From Azonexus sp. (GTDB lineage Bacteria; Pseudomonadota; Gammaproteobacteria; Burkholderiales; Rhodocyclaceae): DNA of 7,156 bases. A program made the translations under genes and the position numbers. Positions 1 through 6,035 of the stretch are shown here, piece by piece. A model generated the notes under the pieces. The model was given only the letters and a program-made list of their open reading frames with translations, searched no databases and was not told the origin of the DNA. Location of the stretch: contig JAUYQT010000277.1 of the NCBI GenBank assembly GCA_030697085.1, positions 1 to 7,156 of the forward strand, read 5' to 3'. The first letter of the stretch is position 1; each line of letters starts with the position of its first letter.

Positions 1-2647
1 GGCGGATTTCCTCGCGAATGCTGATCAGGGCGGCGATGAAGCGGTCCAGTTCAGCCTTCGATTCGGATTCCGTCGGTTCGACCATGATCGTTCCGGCCAC
101 CGGGAAGGAAACCGTCGGCGCGTGGAAGCCGTAATCCATCAGGCGTTTGGCGATGTCGGTTTCGGCAATTCCGGTGGCGGCCTTGATCGGGCGAATGTCG
201 AGAATACACTCGTGGGCAACACGGCCGTTTTTCCCGGTATAGAGCACGGGGTAGTGCTCGTTCAGCTTTTTAGCCACGTAGTTGGCATTGAGAATGGCCA
301 CTTGCGTTGCCTTCTTGACGCCGGCGCCACCGAGCATGGCAAGGTACATCCAGGAAATGGTCAGGATCGAGGCGGAGCCGAAAGGTGCCGCAGAAACGGC
401 GCCCTGGCCGGCGTGCGGGCCGTCAATCGCAGCGACTGCGTGGTTGGCCATAAAGGGTGCGAGGTGCGCTTTCAGGCCAATTGGGCCCATACCCGGCCCG
501 CCGCCGCCGTGCGGGATGGCGAAGGTTTTGTGCAGGTTCATGTGGCTGACGTCGGCGCCGATAAAGCCGGGCGAAGTGAGGCCGACCTGGGCGTTGAGGT
601 TGGCGCCATCCATGTAAACCTGACCGCCATTTTCGTGCACGATACGGCAGACATCGCGTACCGCTTCTTCGAATACACCATGCGTAGATGGGTAAGTGAT
701 CATTAAACAGGCGAGATTGGCCGCGTGCAATTTTGCCTTGTTTTCAAGGTCGACCGTATCAACGTTGCCGTTTTCATCGCAGTCAACGACGACCACTTGC
801 ATGTGACACATTTGCGCTGTTGCCGGGTTGGTGCCGTGCGCCGATTTGGGGATCAGACAGACGTTGCGATGTGCTTCGCCACGGCTGGCGTGATAGCGCG
901 AAATGGCGACCAGTCCAGCGTATTCACCCTGCGCCCCAGAGTTCGGCTGCATGCAGATAGCGTCAAAACCGGTGATGGTCTTTAGCCATTCACTCAGGCT
1001 GGCGATCATTTCGAGATAGCCGGCGATCTGCTCACGCGGCGCAAAGGGGTGGATACCACCGAATTCCGGCCAGGTGACCGGGATCATCTCGCTGGTTGCG
1101 TTCAGCTTCATGGTGCAGGAGCCAAGCGAAATCATTGAGTGGTCAAGTGCCAGATCCTTGTTCTGCAGGGATTTAAGGTAGCGCAACATTTCGTGCTCGG
1201 TATGGTGCGTGTTGAATACCGGATGCTGCAGGATGGCGTCGCGACGGAAAAATTCATTCGGCAGCGTCGGGCTCGCAGCGGTGACTTGAGTGTCAATCGC
1301 TGTCATGTCGAGCGTAACTTGAGCGATCAGCTTGAACAGGGTGGCGACATCTTCTCGAGTGGTCGTTTCGTCCAGGGAGATACCGAGCTGGCCCGGCGAA
1401 ACGCGGCGCAGGTTGTAACCAGCATTCAATACTTCGCGGTAAACCGTTTCGGCCCGGGCGCCAAGGTCGATCTGCAGCGTGTCAAAGAATTGCTTGGTCA
1501 GCAGATTAATTCCAGCCCGTTTCAGGCCTTCAGCCAAAATTGTTGCTAGCCGGTGAATGCGGCTGGCGATGGTTTTCAAGCCTTGCGGACCATGATAAAC
1601 GGCGTACATGCCGGCCATATTGGCGAGCAGAACTTGCGATGTGCAAATGTTGGAATTGGCTTTTTCACGGCGGATGTGTTGCTCGCGGGTTTGCAGTGCC
1701 ATGCGCAAGGCGCTATTGCCGCGCCGATCTTTTGAGACACCAATGATGCGACCAGGCATCGAGCGGACGAAGCTTTCGCGGGTGGCAAAAAAAGCGGCAT
1801 GCGGGCCGCCGAAACCCATTGGAATGCCGAAGCGCTGGCTGGAACCGAGCGCAATATCGGCGCCCATTTCACCCGGCGACTTGAGCAGGACCAAGGCCAT
1901 CAAATCAGTGGCGACAGCGACAGTGGCGCCATTGGCCTTGAGGTCGGCGATGACGCCGGTCAGGTCGCGGACTTCGCCATGGGCGTTCGGATACTGGAGC
2001 AGGGTGCCGAAAAACGCTTCATCTTTGACTGTGTCGATCGCCGCAATGACTAATTCGAAGCCGAAATAGCCGGCGCGCGTCTTGATCACGTCGATGGTCT
2101 GCGGAAAACAGGCCGCATCAACCAGGAAGCGGTTCGATTTTGACTTGGAAACACGCCGCGCCATGGTCATTGCCTCGGCGGCGGCGGTCGCTTCATCGAG
2201 CAGCGAGGCATTGGCGATTTCCAGCCCGGTCAGGTCGGTGACCATTTGCTGAAAATTGATTAACGCTTCTAGTCGGCCCTGAGCGATTTCGGCCTGATAG
2301 GGCGTGTAGGCGGTGTACCAGCCGGGGTTTTCCATGACGTTGCGCAGAATAACCTTGGGCGTCAGCGTGTCGTAATAGCCCATGCCGATGCAGGATTTAT
2401 TCACGACATTTTTGTTGGCGATAGCCTTGAGGTCAGCCAATGCTTCATGTTCCCGGCGTGGTGCGGGGAGTGGGAGATCAGCCGGCAGGCGAATGGCCGC
2501 CGGGACGGTCTGGTCGATCAGTTGGTCGAGACTGCCGGCACCAATAGTGGTGAGCATCGCAGACATCTCGGCCGAGCACGGGCCGATGTGGCGGTCGATA
2601 AACTCGTTATGCTGCTCCAGCTCGGAGAGGGAAAGATTCAATGGCAT
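1..2647 (-). CDS. gcvP: Glycine dehydrogenase (decarboxylating), P protein of the glycine cleavage system; C-terminus cut by window edge
   Basis: This PLP enzyme decarboxylates glycine and transfers the remaining aminomethyl group to the lipoyl arm of GcvH in the cytoplasm. I translated the reverse strand by hand from ATG at 2647 to the left edge and met no stop: 882 full codons. The family is about 955-965 residues, so roughly 75-80 C-terminal residues lie outside. The N-terminus has the typical EFIDRHIGP and GMGYYDT segments, followed by the first PLP-fold half with [20 protein letters not shown]. The second half has GSCTMKLN (residues 509-516), [18 protein letters not shown] and [19 protein letters not shown]; the lysine of LHKTF (residue 707) is the expected PLP Schiff-base lysine. 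The start is supported by an AAGGA Shine-Dalgarno about 5-6 nt upstream, inside the 12-nt gap after gcvH. It is the third gene of the gcvTHP operon and presumably under the upstream glycine riboswitch. It is the long single-chain form, not the split gcvPA/gcvPB form. Confidence 0.97.
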   Translation of the reverse strand, partial: MPLNLSLSELEQHNEFIDRHIGPCSAEMSAMLTTIGAGSLDQLIDQTVPAAIRLPADLPLPAPRREHEALADLKAIANKNVVNKSCIGMGYYDTLTPKVILRNVMENPGWYTAYTPYQAEIAQGRLEALINFQQMVTDLTGLEIANASLLDEATAAAEAMTMARRVSKSKSNRFLVDAACFPQTIDVIKTRAGYFGFELVIAAIDTVKDEAFFGTLLQYPNAHGEVRDLTGVIADLKANGATVAVATDLMALVLLKSPGEMGADIALGSSQRFGIPMGFGGPHAAFFATRESFVRSMPGRIIGVSKDRRGNSALRMALQTREQHIRREKANSNICTSQVLLANMAGMYAVYHGPQGLKTIASRIHRLATILAEGLKRAGINLLTKQFFDTLQIDLGARAETVYREVLNAGYNLRRVSPGQLGISLDETTTREDVATLFKLIAQVTLDMTAIDTQVTAASPTLPNEFFRRDAILQHPVFNTHHTEHEMLRYLKSLQNKDLALDHSMISLGSCTMKLNATSEMIPVTWPEFGGIHPFAPREQIAGYLEMIASLSEWLKTITGFDAICMQPNSGAQGEYAGLVAISRYHASRGEAHRNVCLIPKSAHGTNPATAQMCHMQVVVVDCDENGNVDTVDLENKAKLHAANLACLMITYPSTHGVFEEAVRDVCRIVHENGGQVYMDGANLNAQVGLTSPGFIGADVSHMNLHKTFAIPHGGGGPGMGPIGLKAHLAPFMANHAVAAIDGPHAGQGAVSAAPFGSASILTISWMYLAMLGGAGVKKATQVAILNANYVAKKLNEHYPVLYTGKNGRVAHECILDIRPIKAATGIAETDIAKRLMDYGFHAPTVSFPVAGTIMVEPTESESKAELDRFIAALISIREEIR

Positions 2648-2659
2648 GTAAATCCTTGC

Positions 2660-3046
2660 TTAGGCGGCGTCGGCAACGGCCTGATAGGCGGCAGCGTCGA
2701 GCAGGGCGTCAATATCGCCGGCGTTATCCGGGGTCAGCTTGAACAACCAGGCGGCATAGGAGTTCTGATTGACTGATTCTGGCGCATCAGCGGCCGCTTG
2801 GTTGACCTCGGTCACGATGCCGGCAATCGGAGCATAAACATCAGCCGCTGCCTTGACGGATTCAACGACGGCAATTTCTTTCTCGGCATCAAAATGCGCG
2901 CCGACTTCCGGCAACTCGACATAAACTAGATCGCCGAGTGCTTCCTGAGCGTGATCTGAAATGCCCACGGTGACACTGCCATCAGCATTGAGCAAAACCC
3001 ATTCGTGGGAGGCGGTGTATTTTAGGTTGGCGGGGACGTTGGACAT
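2660..3046 (-). CDS. gcvH: Glycine cleavage system H protein (lipoyl carrier)
   Basis: GcvH is the small lipoylated shuttle that moves the aminomethyl group from GcvP to GcvT and is re-oxidised by lipoamide dehydrogenase. The 128-residue length matches the usual ~125-130. The N-terminus ([13 protein letters not shown]) and the [22 protein letters not shown] stretch are typical. The lipoylation site is in [14 protein letters not shown], with the acceptor lysine at residue 65. The C-terminal half contains the usual GIVTEVN and SYAAWLFKL segments. The ATG at 3046 is preceded by a strong AGGAG Shine-Dalgarno with 6-nt spacing, which fixes the start. It lies 23 nt after gcvT and 12 nt before gcvP, so the three are very likely co-transcribed. 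Lipoylation would need lipA/lipB or equivalent, not seen here. Nothing odd in length or key residues. Confidence 0.98.
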   Translation of the reverse strand: MSNVPANLKYTASHEWVLLNADGSVTVGISDHAQEALGDLVYVELPEVGAHFDAEKEIAVVESVKAAADVYAPIAGIVTEVNQAAADAPESVNQNSYAAWLFKLTPDNAGDIDALLDAAAYQAVADAA

Positions 3047-3069
3047 GGTTTTCTCCTGAATGGGGTGAA

Positions 3070-4161
3070 TTAAATAACTGCTTTGCTGTTACGGGCGAAT
3101 ACGGGTTTGACAACCTTGGCCTTCAGAGCTTTGCCACGGATATCCACTTCGACTTCATCGCCAATTTGCACGCCGAGGGGCAGGCGGGCGAGGGCGATGG
3201 ATTGTTGTAATGTAGGTGAGAAACTACCTGAAGTAATTTCGCCATTACCTTGTTTTGTAATGACTTGTTGATGGCCACGCAGTACGCCTTTATCAAGCAG
3301 AATAAGGCCGAGGAATTGTTTTTGCTGGCCGGTTGCGGTCAACGCTGATTTCCCAACAAAATCTCGTTCGTCCTTCATGGCGACGGTCCAGGCTAGGCCG
3401 GCGTCAAGCGGCGAAACTGTCTCATCCATATCCTGGCCGTAAAGATTCATCCCGGCTTCGAGGCGCAGCGTGTCACGAGCGCCGAGGCCGCAAGGCGCTA
3501 CACCCGCAGCATTCAGTGCATTCCATAACGCTTCAGCCTCAGTGGCTGGCAGCATGATTTCGTAGCCGTCTTCACCCGTGTAGCCGGTACTCGCGATGAA
3601 ATATTGATCCACTTCGGCGGCAAAAAAAGCTTTTAACCCCTCAGTTGCAGCCTTGGTTTGCGGCAGCACTTGCCAGACTTTCTGGCGGGCATTCGGGCCT
3701 TGTACGGCGATGATGCCGAGCGCGTTTGCGTCATCGCGGCGCTGAGTGATGCAGACATCAAGCTGCCATTCGGTCACCTTGGCCTGCATCCAGGCGAGGT
3801 CTTTTTCAGCGGTGCCCGCATTGACGACGATGCGAAAGCGCGTTTCGGTCAGAAAATAGATAATCAAGTCGTCAATGACGCCGCCAGCGCCGTTCAGCAT
3901 AGCCGCGTATAGCGCCTTGCCGGAAACCTGCAGTTTGGCCACGTCATTGGCGACGAGGCGGGAGAGAAATTTTCGGCAATCGGCACCGACGACATCGACC
4001 GGACACATGTGCGACACGTCGAACATGCCGCAATTGTTGCGCACCGCATGATGCTCTTCGATTTGCGAGCCGTAATTCACCGGCATGTCCCAGCCACCGA
4101 AATCAACCATTCGGGCGCCGAGCGCACGGTGGGCAGAGTTTAAAACAGTTTTCTTCAGCAT
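3070..4161 (-). CDS. gcvT: Aminomethyltransferase, T protein of the glycine cleavage system
   Basis: GcvT takes the aminomethyl group from lipoylated GcvH, releases ammonia and gives 5,10-methylene-tetrahydrofolate. The 363 residues match the E. coli-type length (~364). Visible family features are the N-terminal [27 protein letters not shown] (47-52), GGVIDDLI (93-100, with the conserved aspartate pair at the folate site), [11 protein letters not shown] (191-201), [18 protein letters not shown] (225-242) and the closing C-terminal barrel ending in [10 protein letters not shown]. The ATG at 4161 follows an AAGGA Shine-Dalgarno with 5-nt spacing. It is the first gene of the operon and lies directly behind a tandem glycine riboswitch and terminator, so expression is expected to respond to glycine. 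I considered the related folate protein YgfZ, but the full-length T-protein motifs and the gcvH/gcvP neighbours exclude it. Confidence 0.98.
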   Translation of the reverse strand: MLKKTVLNSAHRALGARMVDFGGWDMPVNYGSQIEEHHAVRNNCGMFDVSHMCPVDVVGADCRKFLSRLVANDVAKLQVSGKALYAAMLNGAGGVIDDLIIYFLTETRFRIVVNAGTAEKDLAWMQAKVTEWQLDVCITQRRDDANALGIIAVQGPNARQKVWQVLPQTKAATEGLKAFFAAEVDQYFIASTGYTGEDGYEIMLPATEAEALWNALNAAGVAPCGLGARDTLRLEAGMNLYGQDMDETVSPLDAGLAWTVAMKDERDFVGKSALTATGQQKQFLGLILLDKGVLRGHQQVITKQGNGEITSGSFSPTLQQSIALARLPLGVQIGDEVEVDIRGKALKAKVVKPVFARNSKAVI

Positions 4162-4175
4162 ATCAATCCTTTACG

Positions 4176-4191
4176 AACGTTTATTAACGTT
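4176..4191 (-). other. Small hairpin just upstream of the gcvT Shine-Dalgarno
   Basis: On the gcvT transcript, arms AACGU and ACGUU can pair (5 bp) around the loop UAAUAA. The hairpin ends about 4 nt before the AAGGA ribosome binding site. It is short and AU-rich in the loop, so probably weak; it does not cover the Shine-Dalgarno itself. It could be incidental. Confidence 0.3.
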
Positions 4192-4204
4192 GGTTCTAGA
4201 AACG

Positions 4205-4246
4205 AAAAAAGGGTGAAACGAAAGCGCAACGTCTTGCGTTTCACCC
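4205..4246 (-). terminator. Intrinsic terminator in the gcvT leader (riboswitch expression platform)
   Basis: Read on the minus strand, GGGUGAAACG (4246-4237) pairs perfectly with CGUUUCACCC (4220-4211) for 10 bp. It is followed at once by six U residues (4210-4205). The enclosed segment can add CAA/UUG pairs around a GACG loop, or form an alternative inner CGCAA/UUGCG stem. There is no U-tract on the opposite strand, so it works only toward gcvT. It begins immediately after the 3' strand of aptamer II P1 and lies 43 nt before the gcvT start. This identifies the riboswitch as transcriptional rather than translational. Full termination here would silence gcvT, gcvH and gcvP together. Confidence 0.88.
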
Positions 4247-4320
4247 CTCTGTCCTTGATACCTGAGAGATTTGCCCCATCGGTGGATGTTGACCGTGACG
4301 GTCGACATCGCTCTCCAGAG
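4247..4320 (-). promoter_or_regulatory. Glycine aptamer II (gcvT-proximal)
   Basis: P1 is CUCUG (4320-4316) with CAGAG (4251-4247). P3a is a long hairpin at 4309-4285, with GAUGU/ACAUC and GACCG/CGGUC arms around a UCA loop. The ACCGAUGGGGCAA and CUCUCAGG core blocks are adjacent, with almost nothing between GCAA and CUCUCAGG, so P3b is essentially absent. A reduced P3b in the second aptamer is not alarming by itself. Its P1 abuts the terminator, so ligand-stabilised P1 is the obvious link to the expression platform. Confidence 0.9.
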
Positions 4321-4331
4321 TTTCTGGCAAA

Positions 4332-4353
4332 TTGCTTGCAGTTTTGCGAGCAA
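4332..4353 (-). other. Hairpin in the linker between the two glycine aptamers
   Basis: On the transcript UUGCU (4353-4349) pairs with AGCAA (4336-4332). After a C/A mismatch GCA (4347-4345) pairs with UGC (4340-4338) around an AAAC loop. It sits in the roughly 40-nt linker (4360-4321) between the P1 stems of aptamers I and II. Pairing is read directly; a role in positioning the two aptamers is inference. Confidence 0.55.
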
Positions 4354-4360
4354 CTTACCG

Positions 4361-4442
4361 GTTCCGTGGTCCTTTTGCCTGAGCGTTTTCGGGTGAAATT
4401 GCGCCTTCGGCGGCAGAGAAAATCTGCACTCTCCCATGGAAC
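4361..4442 (-). promoter_or_regulatory. Glycine aptamer I (promoter-proximal)
   Basis: P1 is GUUCC (4442-4438) with GGAAC (4365-4361), extended after one A/C mismatch by UGG/CCA. P3a is GCAGA/UCUGC (4427-4423 with 4417-4413) around a UUUUC loop. The CGCCGAAGGCGCAA core follows. A short P3b can form from UUUC and GAAA around an ACCC loop, and then come the CUCAGGCAAAAGGACC blocks. The UUUCACCC segment of P3b (4398-4391) is identical to the 3' arm of the downstream terminator. Confidence 0.9.
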
Positions 4443-4449
4443 GAGCGGC

Positions 4450-4478
4450 ACTATAGCGGGATGCCAGAGGTGAGGCAA
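4450..4478 (-). promoter_or_regulatory. Sigma70-type promoter of the gcvTHP operon
   Basis: On the minus strand TTGCCT (4478-4473, -35; 4 of 6 to consensus) and TATAGT (4455-4450, -10; 5 of 6) are separated by exactly 17 bp. The predicted transcription start is about 4442-4444, at the first base of aptamer I P1. So the transcript would begin almost exactly with the riboswitch. The fit between promoter and aptamer boundary makes this a good candidate; no mapped start is available. Confidence 0.7.
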
Positions 4479-4482
4479 CCTG

Positions 4483-4511
4483 CTGCACTGCACAAGCGAT
4501 TCCGAGTGCAG
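4483..4511. repeat. Inverted repeat CTGCACT-N15-AGTGCAG between the divergent promoters
   Basis: CTGCACT (4483-4489) and AGTGCAG (4505-4511) form a perfect 7-bp inverted repeat with 15 nt between. The arm centres are 22 bp apart, about two helical turns. The left arm starts 5 bp upstream of the gcvT -35. That placement would suit an operator for a dimeric regulator, but one 7-bp repeat of this span is not rare by chance in such a region and no known site is recognised. Confidence 0.3.
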
Positions 4512-4521
4512 GCCGCCTTCG

Positions 4522-4530
4522 TGATAAACT
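4522..4530 (+). promoter_or_regulatory. Possible extended -10 for the rnmA-yciO-M50-trpS operon
   Basis: TGATAAACT resembles an extended -10 (TG-N then TAAACT, 4 of 6 to TATAAT). No acceptable -35 is seen 16-18 bp upstream. A start near 4537 would leave a leader of about 20 nt before the proposed GTG of rnmA. It is the best candidate I see in the interval where this promoter should be, and it is weak. Confidence 0.22.
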
Positions 4531-4556
4531 CACCTTTTGCTAGGCCTCTACTCTCT

Positions 4557-5396
4557 GTGACTCCAGTTAATTTCGATTTTCATTGCCACTCAACGGTTTC
4601 CGATGGCCTGCTGCCGCCTGAAATCGTAGCCAAACGCGCAGCCGACAACGGGGTTGATCTTTGGGCGCTCACCGATCACGATGATCTTGGTGGCCTGGCG
4701 ATTGCAAGGGCAAGCGCCGAAGAAGCCGGTATGGAATTCGTTAACGGTGTCGAGATTTCCATCGAATGGAAAGGTGTGCCGATTCATATCGTTGGCCTTG
4801 GTTTTGATGCGGCACATCCAGTCTTGTCCGGTGGGCTGGACGAGCTTCGCATCGGGCGCCTTGAGCGCGCCAAGCGAATGGGCGATGCGCTTGCCGCCAT
4901 CGGTATTCCCGGCATCTATGAAGGCGCCGTCTGTTTTGCGACCAATCCCAGTCTGATTTCCCGGGCACACTTTGCCCGCTACATGGTTTCAATCGGCATT
5001 GCCCGCGACGTTCCCTCGGTTTTTCAGTATTACCTGACGCCGGGCAAACCGGGTTATGTCGATCATCGCTGGGCGACGCTTGAAGAAGCCGTTGGCTGGA
5101 TCAATACCGCTGGCGGCGTGGCGGTAGTGGCGCATCCGGGGCGCTACAAAATGTCGGGAGGCGATATGCGGCGCTTTCTTGATGACTTCAAGGAAGTCGG
5201 CGGGCAGGGTATTGAAGTAACCTGTGGCAGTCATTCGCCCGACCATGTGATGCATTTCGCCCGGCTGGTCAGGCATTACGCCTTCCACGCCTCACGTGGC
5301 TCGGACTTTCACGGGCCGCAGGAAAGTTATGTTGATCTCGGCAAATTGCCGCAACTGCCGGAAGATCTCAAGCCGGTCTGGCGTCTGATTCGGTAA
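4557..5396 (+). CDS. rnmA: PHP-domain RNase AM / 3',5'-nucleoside bisphosphate phosphatase (YciV/TrpH family)
   Basis: The family hydrolyses the 3'-phosphate of nucleoside 3',5'-bisphosphates such as pAp. The E. coli member (RnmA, formerly YciV) is a 5'-3' exoribonuclease that matures rRNA 5' ends. From the GTG at 4557 the product is 279 residues, close to the family's ~280-293. Metal-binding PHP motifs are all present: DFHCHSTVSDG (7-17, HxH), TDHDD (39-43), GVEIS with a conserved Glu (66), IHIVGL (His 77), a histidine in ISRAHFARY, AHPGRY (193-198) and GSDFHG (248-253). I chose GTG 4557 because homology starts with the following VNFDFHCHS. The in-frame ATG at 4461 would add 32 residues lying over the gcvT promoter, with no conserved look and no Shine-Dalgarno. 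A GTG at 4521 is a second alternative. No clear Shine-Dalgarno precedes 4557 either. First gene of the plus-strand operon, ending 5 nt before yciO. Confidence 0.92.
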   Translation: MTPVNFDFHCHSTVSDGLLPPEIVAKRAADNGVDLWALTDHDDLGGLAIARASAEEAGMEFVNGVEISIEWKGVPIHIVGLGFDAAHPVLSGGLDELRIGRLERAKRMGDALAAIGIPGIYEGAVCFATNPSLISRAHFARYMVSIGIARDVPSVFQYYLTPGKPGYVDHRWATLEEAVGWINTAGGVAVVAHPGRYKMSGGDMRRFLDDFKEVGGQGIEVTCGSHSPDHVMHFARLVRHYAFHASRGSDFHGPQESYVDLGKLPQLPEDLKPVWRLIR

Positions 5397-5401
5397 ATCC
5401 T

Positions 5402-6028
5402 ATGGCTCGTGTCGTTAATATTCATGCTGATTCACCACAACAGCGCTTGCTGGTGCAGGCTGCCGATTTCATTCGGAATGGTGCTGTTGTCGCCTTGCCA
5501 ACCGATTCCTGTTATGCCCTCGGCTGTCACCTTGGTGACCGCGAAGCGCTGGATCGTATTCGCCAGATTCGCCAGATGGACGAGCGCCATCATTTGACAC
5601 TAATGGTGCGTGACCTTTCTGAAATCGCTCATTTTGCTCGTGTCGATAATACGCAGTACAGACTGCTCAAGGCGGCAACGCCGGGCAGTTACACGTTTAT
5701 TCTGGAAGGCACCAAGGAGTTGCCGCGTCGCTTGTTGCACCCAAAGCGCAAAACTATCGGTCTGCGTATTCCTGATCACCCCGTCGCACTGGCTTTGCTT
5801 GAAGAACTGAACGAGCCGTTGTTGACGACGACGCTGCAGTTGCCGGGTGATGAGGCGCCGCTGACGGAGGGCTGGGAGATTCAGGATCGTCTGGAAGACC
5901 AACTGGAGCTTATTCTCGACGCCGGTCATTGCGGTATTGAGCCAACGACAATTATCGACTTGACCGGCGCTTCGCCCGAATTGATCCGGGCCGGCCGTGG
6001 CCCCCTGACGATATTCGGTCTGGATTGA
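5402..6028 (+). CDS. yciO: YciO-type YrdC/Sua5 family protein
   Basis: The 208 residues form one YrdC-like domain, the fold that in TsaC/Sua5 makes threonylcarbamoyl-AMP for tRNA t6A. The protein matches E. coli YciO in length and in many blocks: an N-terminal DSPQQRL, PTDSCYALGC (33-42), LTLMVRDLSE, TPGSYTFILEGTKE, PRRLLHPKRKTIGLRIP and PTTIIDLT. The catalytic KxR and SxN positions of true TsaC/Sua5 appear changed: the former region reads IRQMDERHH (56-64) and the latter TTTLQLPG (142-149). Like E. coli YciO, it therefore probably is not the main t6A synthase. The actual role is unsettled; a nucleotide- or double-stranded-RNA-binding role is the family expectation. It has no C-terminal Sua5 domain. 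It starts 5 nt after rnmA and lacks a strong Shine-Dalgarno, so translational coupling is likely. The rnmA-yciO pair is also adjacent in E. coli. Confidence 0.92.
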   Translation: MARVVNIHADSPQQRLLVQAADFIRNGAVVALPTDSCYALGCHLGDREALDRIRQIRQMDERHHLTLMVRDLSEIAHFARVDNTQYRLLKAATPGSYTFILEGTKELPRRLLHPKRKTIGLRIPDHPVALALLEELNEPLLTTTLQLPGDEAPLTEGWEIQDRLEDQLELILDAGHCGIEPTTIIDLTGASPELIRAGRGPLTIFGLD

Positions 6029-6035
6029 TAAAACG

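Larger units (their letters stand above)
4247..4443 (-). promoter_or_regulatory. Tandem glycine riboswitch (two aptamers) controlling gcvTHP
   Basis: Reading the minus strand, two copies of the glycine aptamer core occur in a row upstream of gcvT. The first contains GGGAGAGU, CGCCGAAGGCGCAA and CUCAGGCAAAAGGACC. The second contains CUCUGGAGAGCGA, ACCGAUGGGGCAA and CUCUCAGGUAUCAAGGAC. These conserved blocks, their order, the placement upstream of a gcvT operon and the following intrinsic terminator identify the element. In known gcvT-linked examples glycine binding usually raises expression of the cleavage system so that excess glycine is catabolised. That direction is assumed here, not shown by the sequence. 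The linker between the aptamers is longer than in the well-studied examples and carries its own hairpin. Confidence 0.95.
4162..4556. other. Divergent intergenic region between gcvT and rnmA
   Basis: This 395-nt gene-free stretch holds the whole control region of the minus-strand gcv operon: promoter, two glycine aptamers, terminator and gcvT ribosome binding site. It also holds whatever promoter drives the plus-strand rnmA operon, most likely between about 4480 and 4556. Open frames can be drawn across it on both strands, but they run over conserved riboswitch structure and resemble no protein I recognise. Confidence 0.85.

Noticed and set aside
122..706. Plus-strand open frame of 194 codons
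   Set aside because: It lies antisense to the gcvP catalytic region, which reads cleanly with the PLP-lysine motif. The plus-strand product is composition-biased and resembles no family.
1608..2069. Plus-strand open frame of 153 codons and overlapping frames in 1139-2069
   Set aside because: Shadows of gcvP, whose minus-strand reading is continuous and fully conserved in this part.
1..2647. Possible split or frameshifted gcvP, since no long frame is closed inside the window
   Set aside because: Hand translation from 2647 to 1 stays in one frame with conserved motifs at the expected spacing, for example the PLP lysine at residue 707. The gene is simply open at the window edge.
4213..4473. 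Plus-strand 86-codon frame antisense to the riboswitch
   Set aside because: A basic, low-complexity product with no family resemblance, no promoter and no ribosome binding site seen; a typical false gene over a riboswitch.
4155..4533. Minus-strand open frames of 112 and 120 codons crossing the gcvT leader
   Set aside because: They run through both glycine aptamers, the terminator and even the promoter. Their sequence is explained by conserved RNA structure, and starts upstream of the predicted transcription start cannot be used from this promoter.
4590..4992. Minus-strand frames inside rnmA (126 and 83 codons)
   Set aside because: rnmA on the plus strand carries all PHP metal motifs across this stretch; the opposite frames are shadows.
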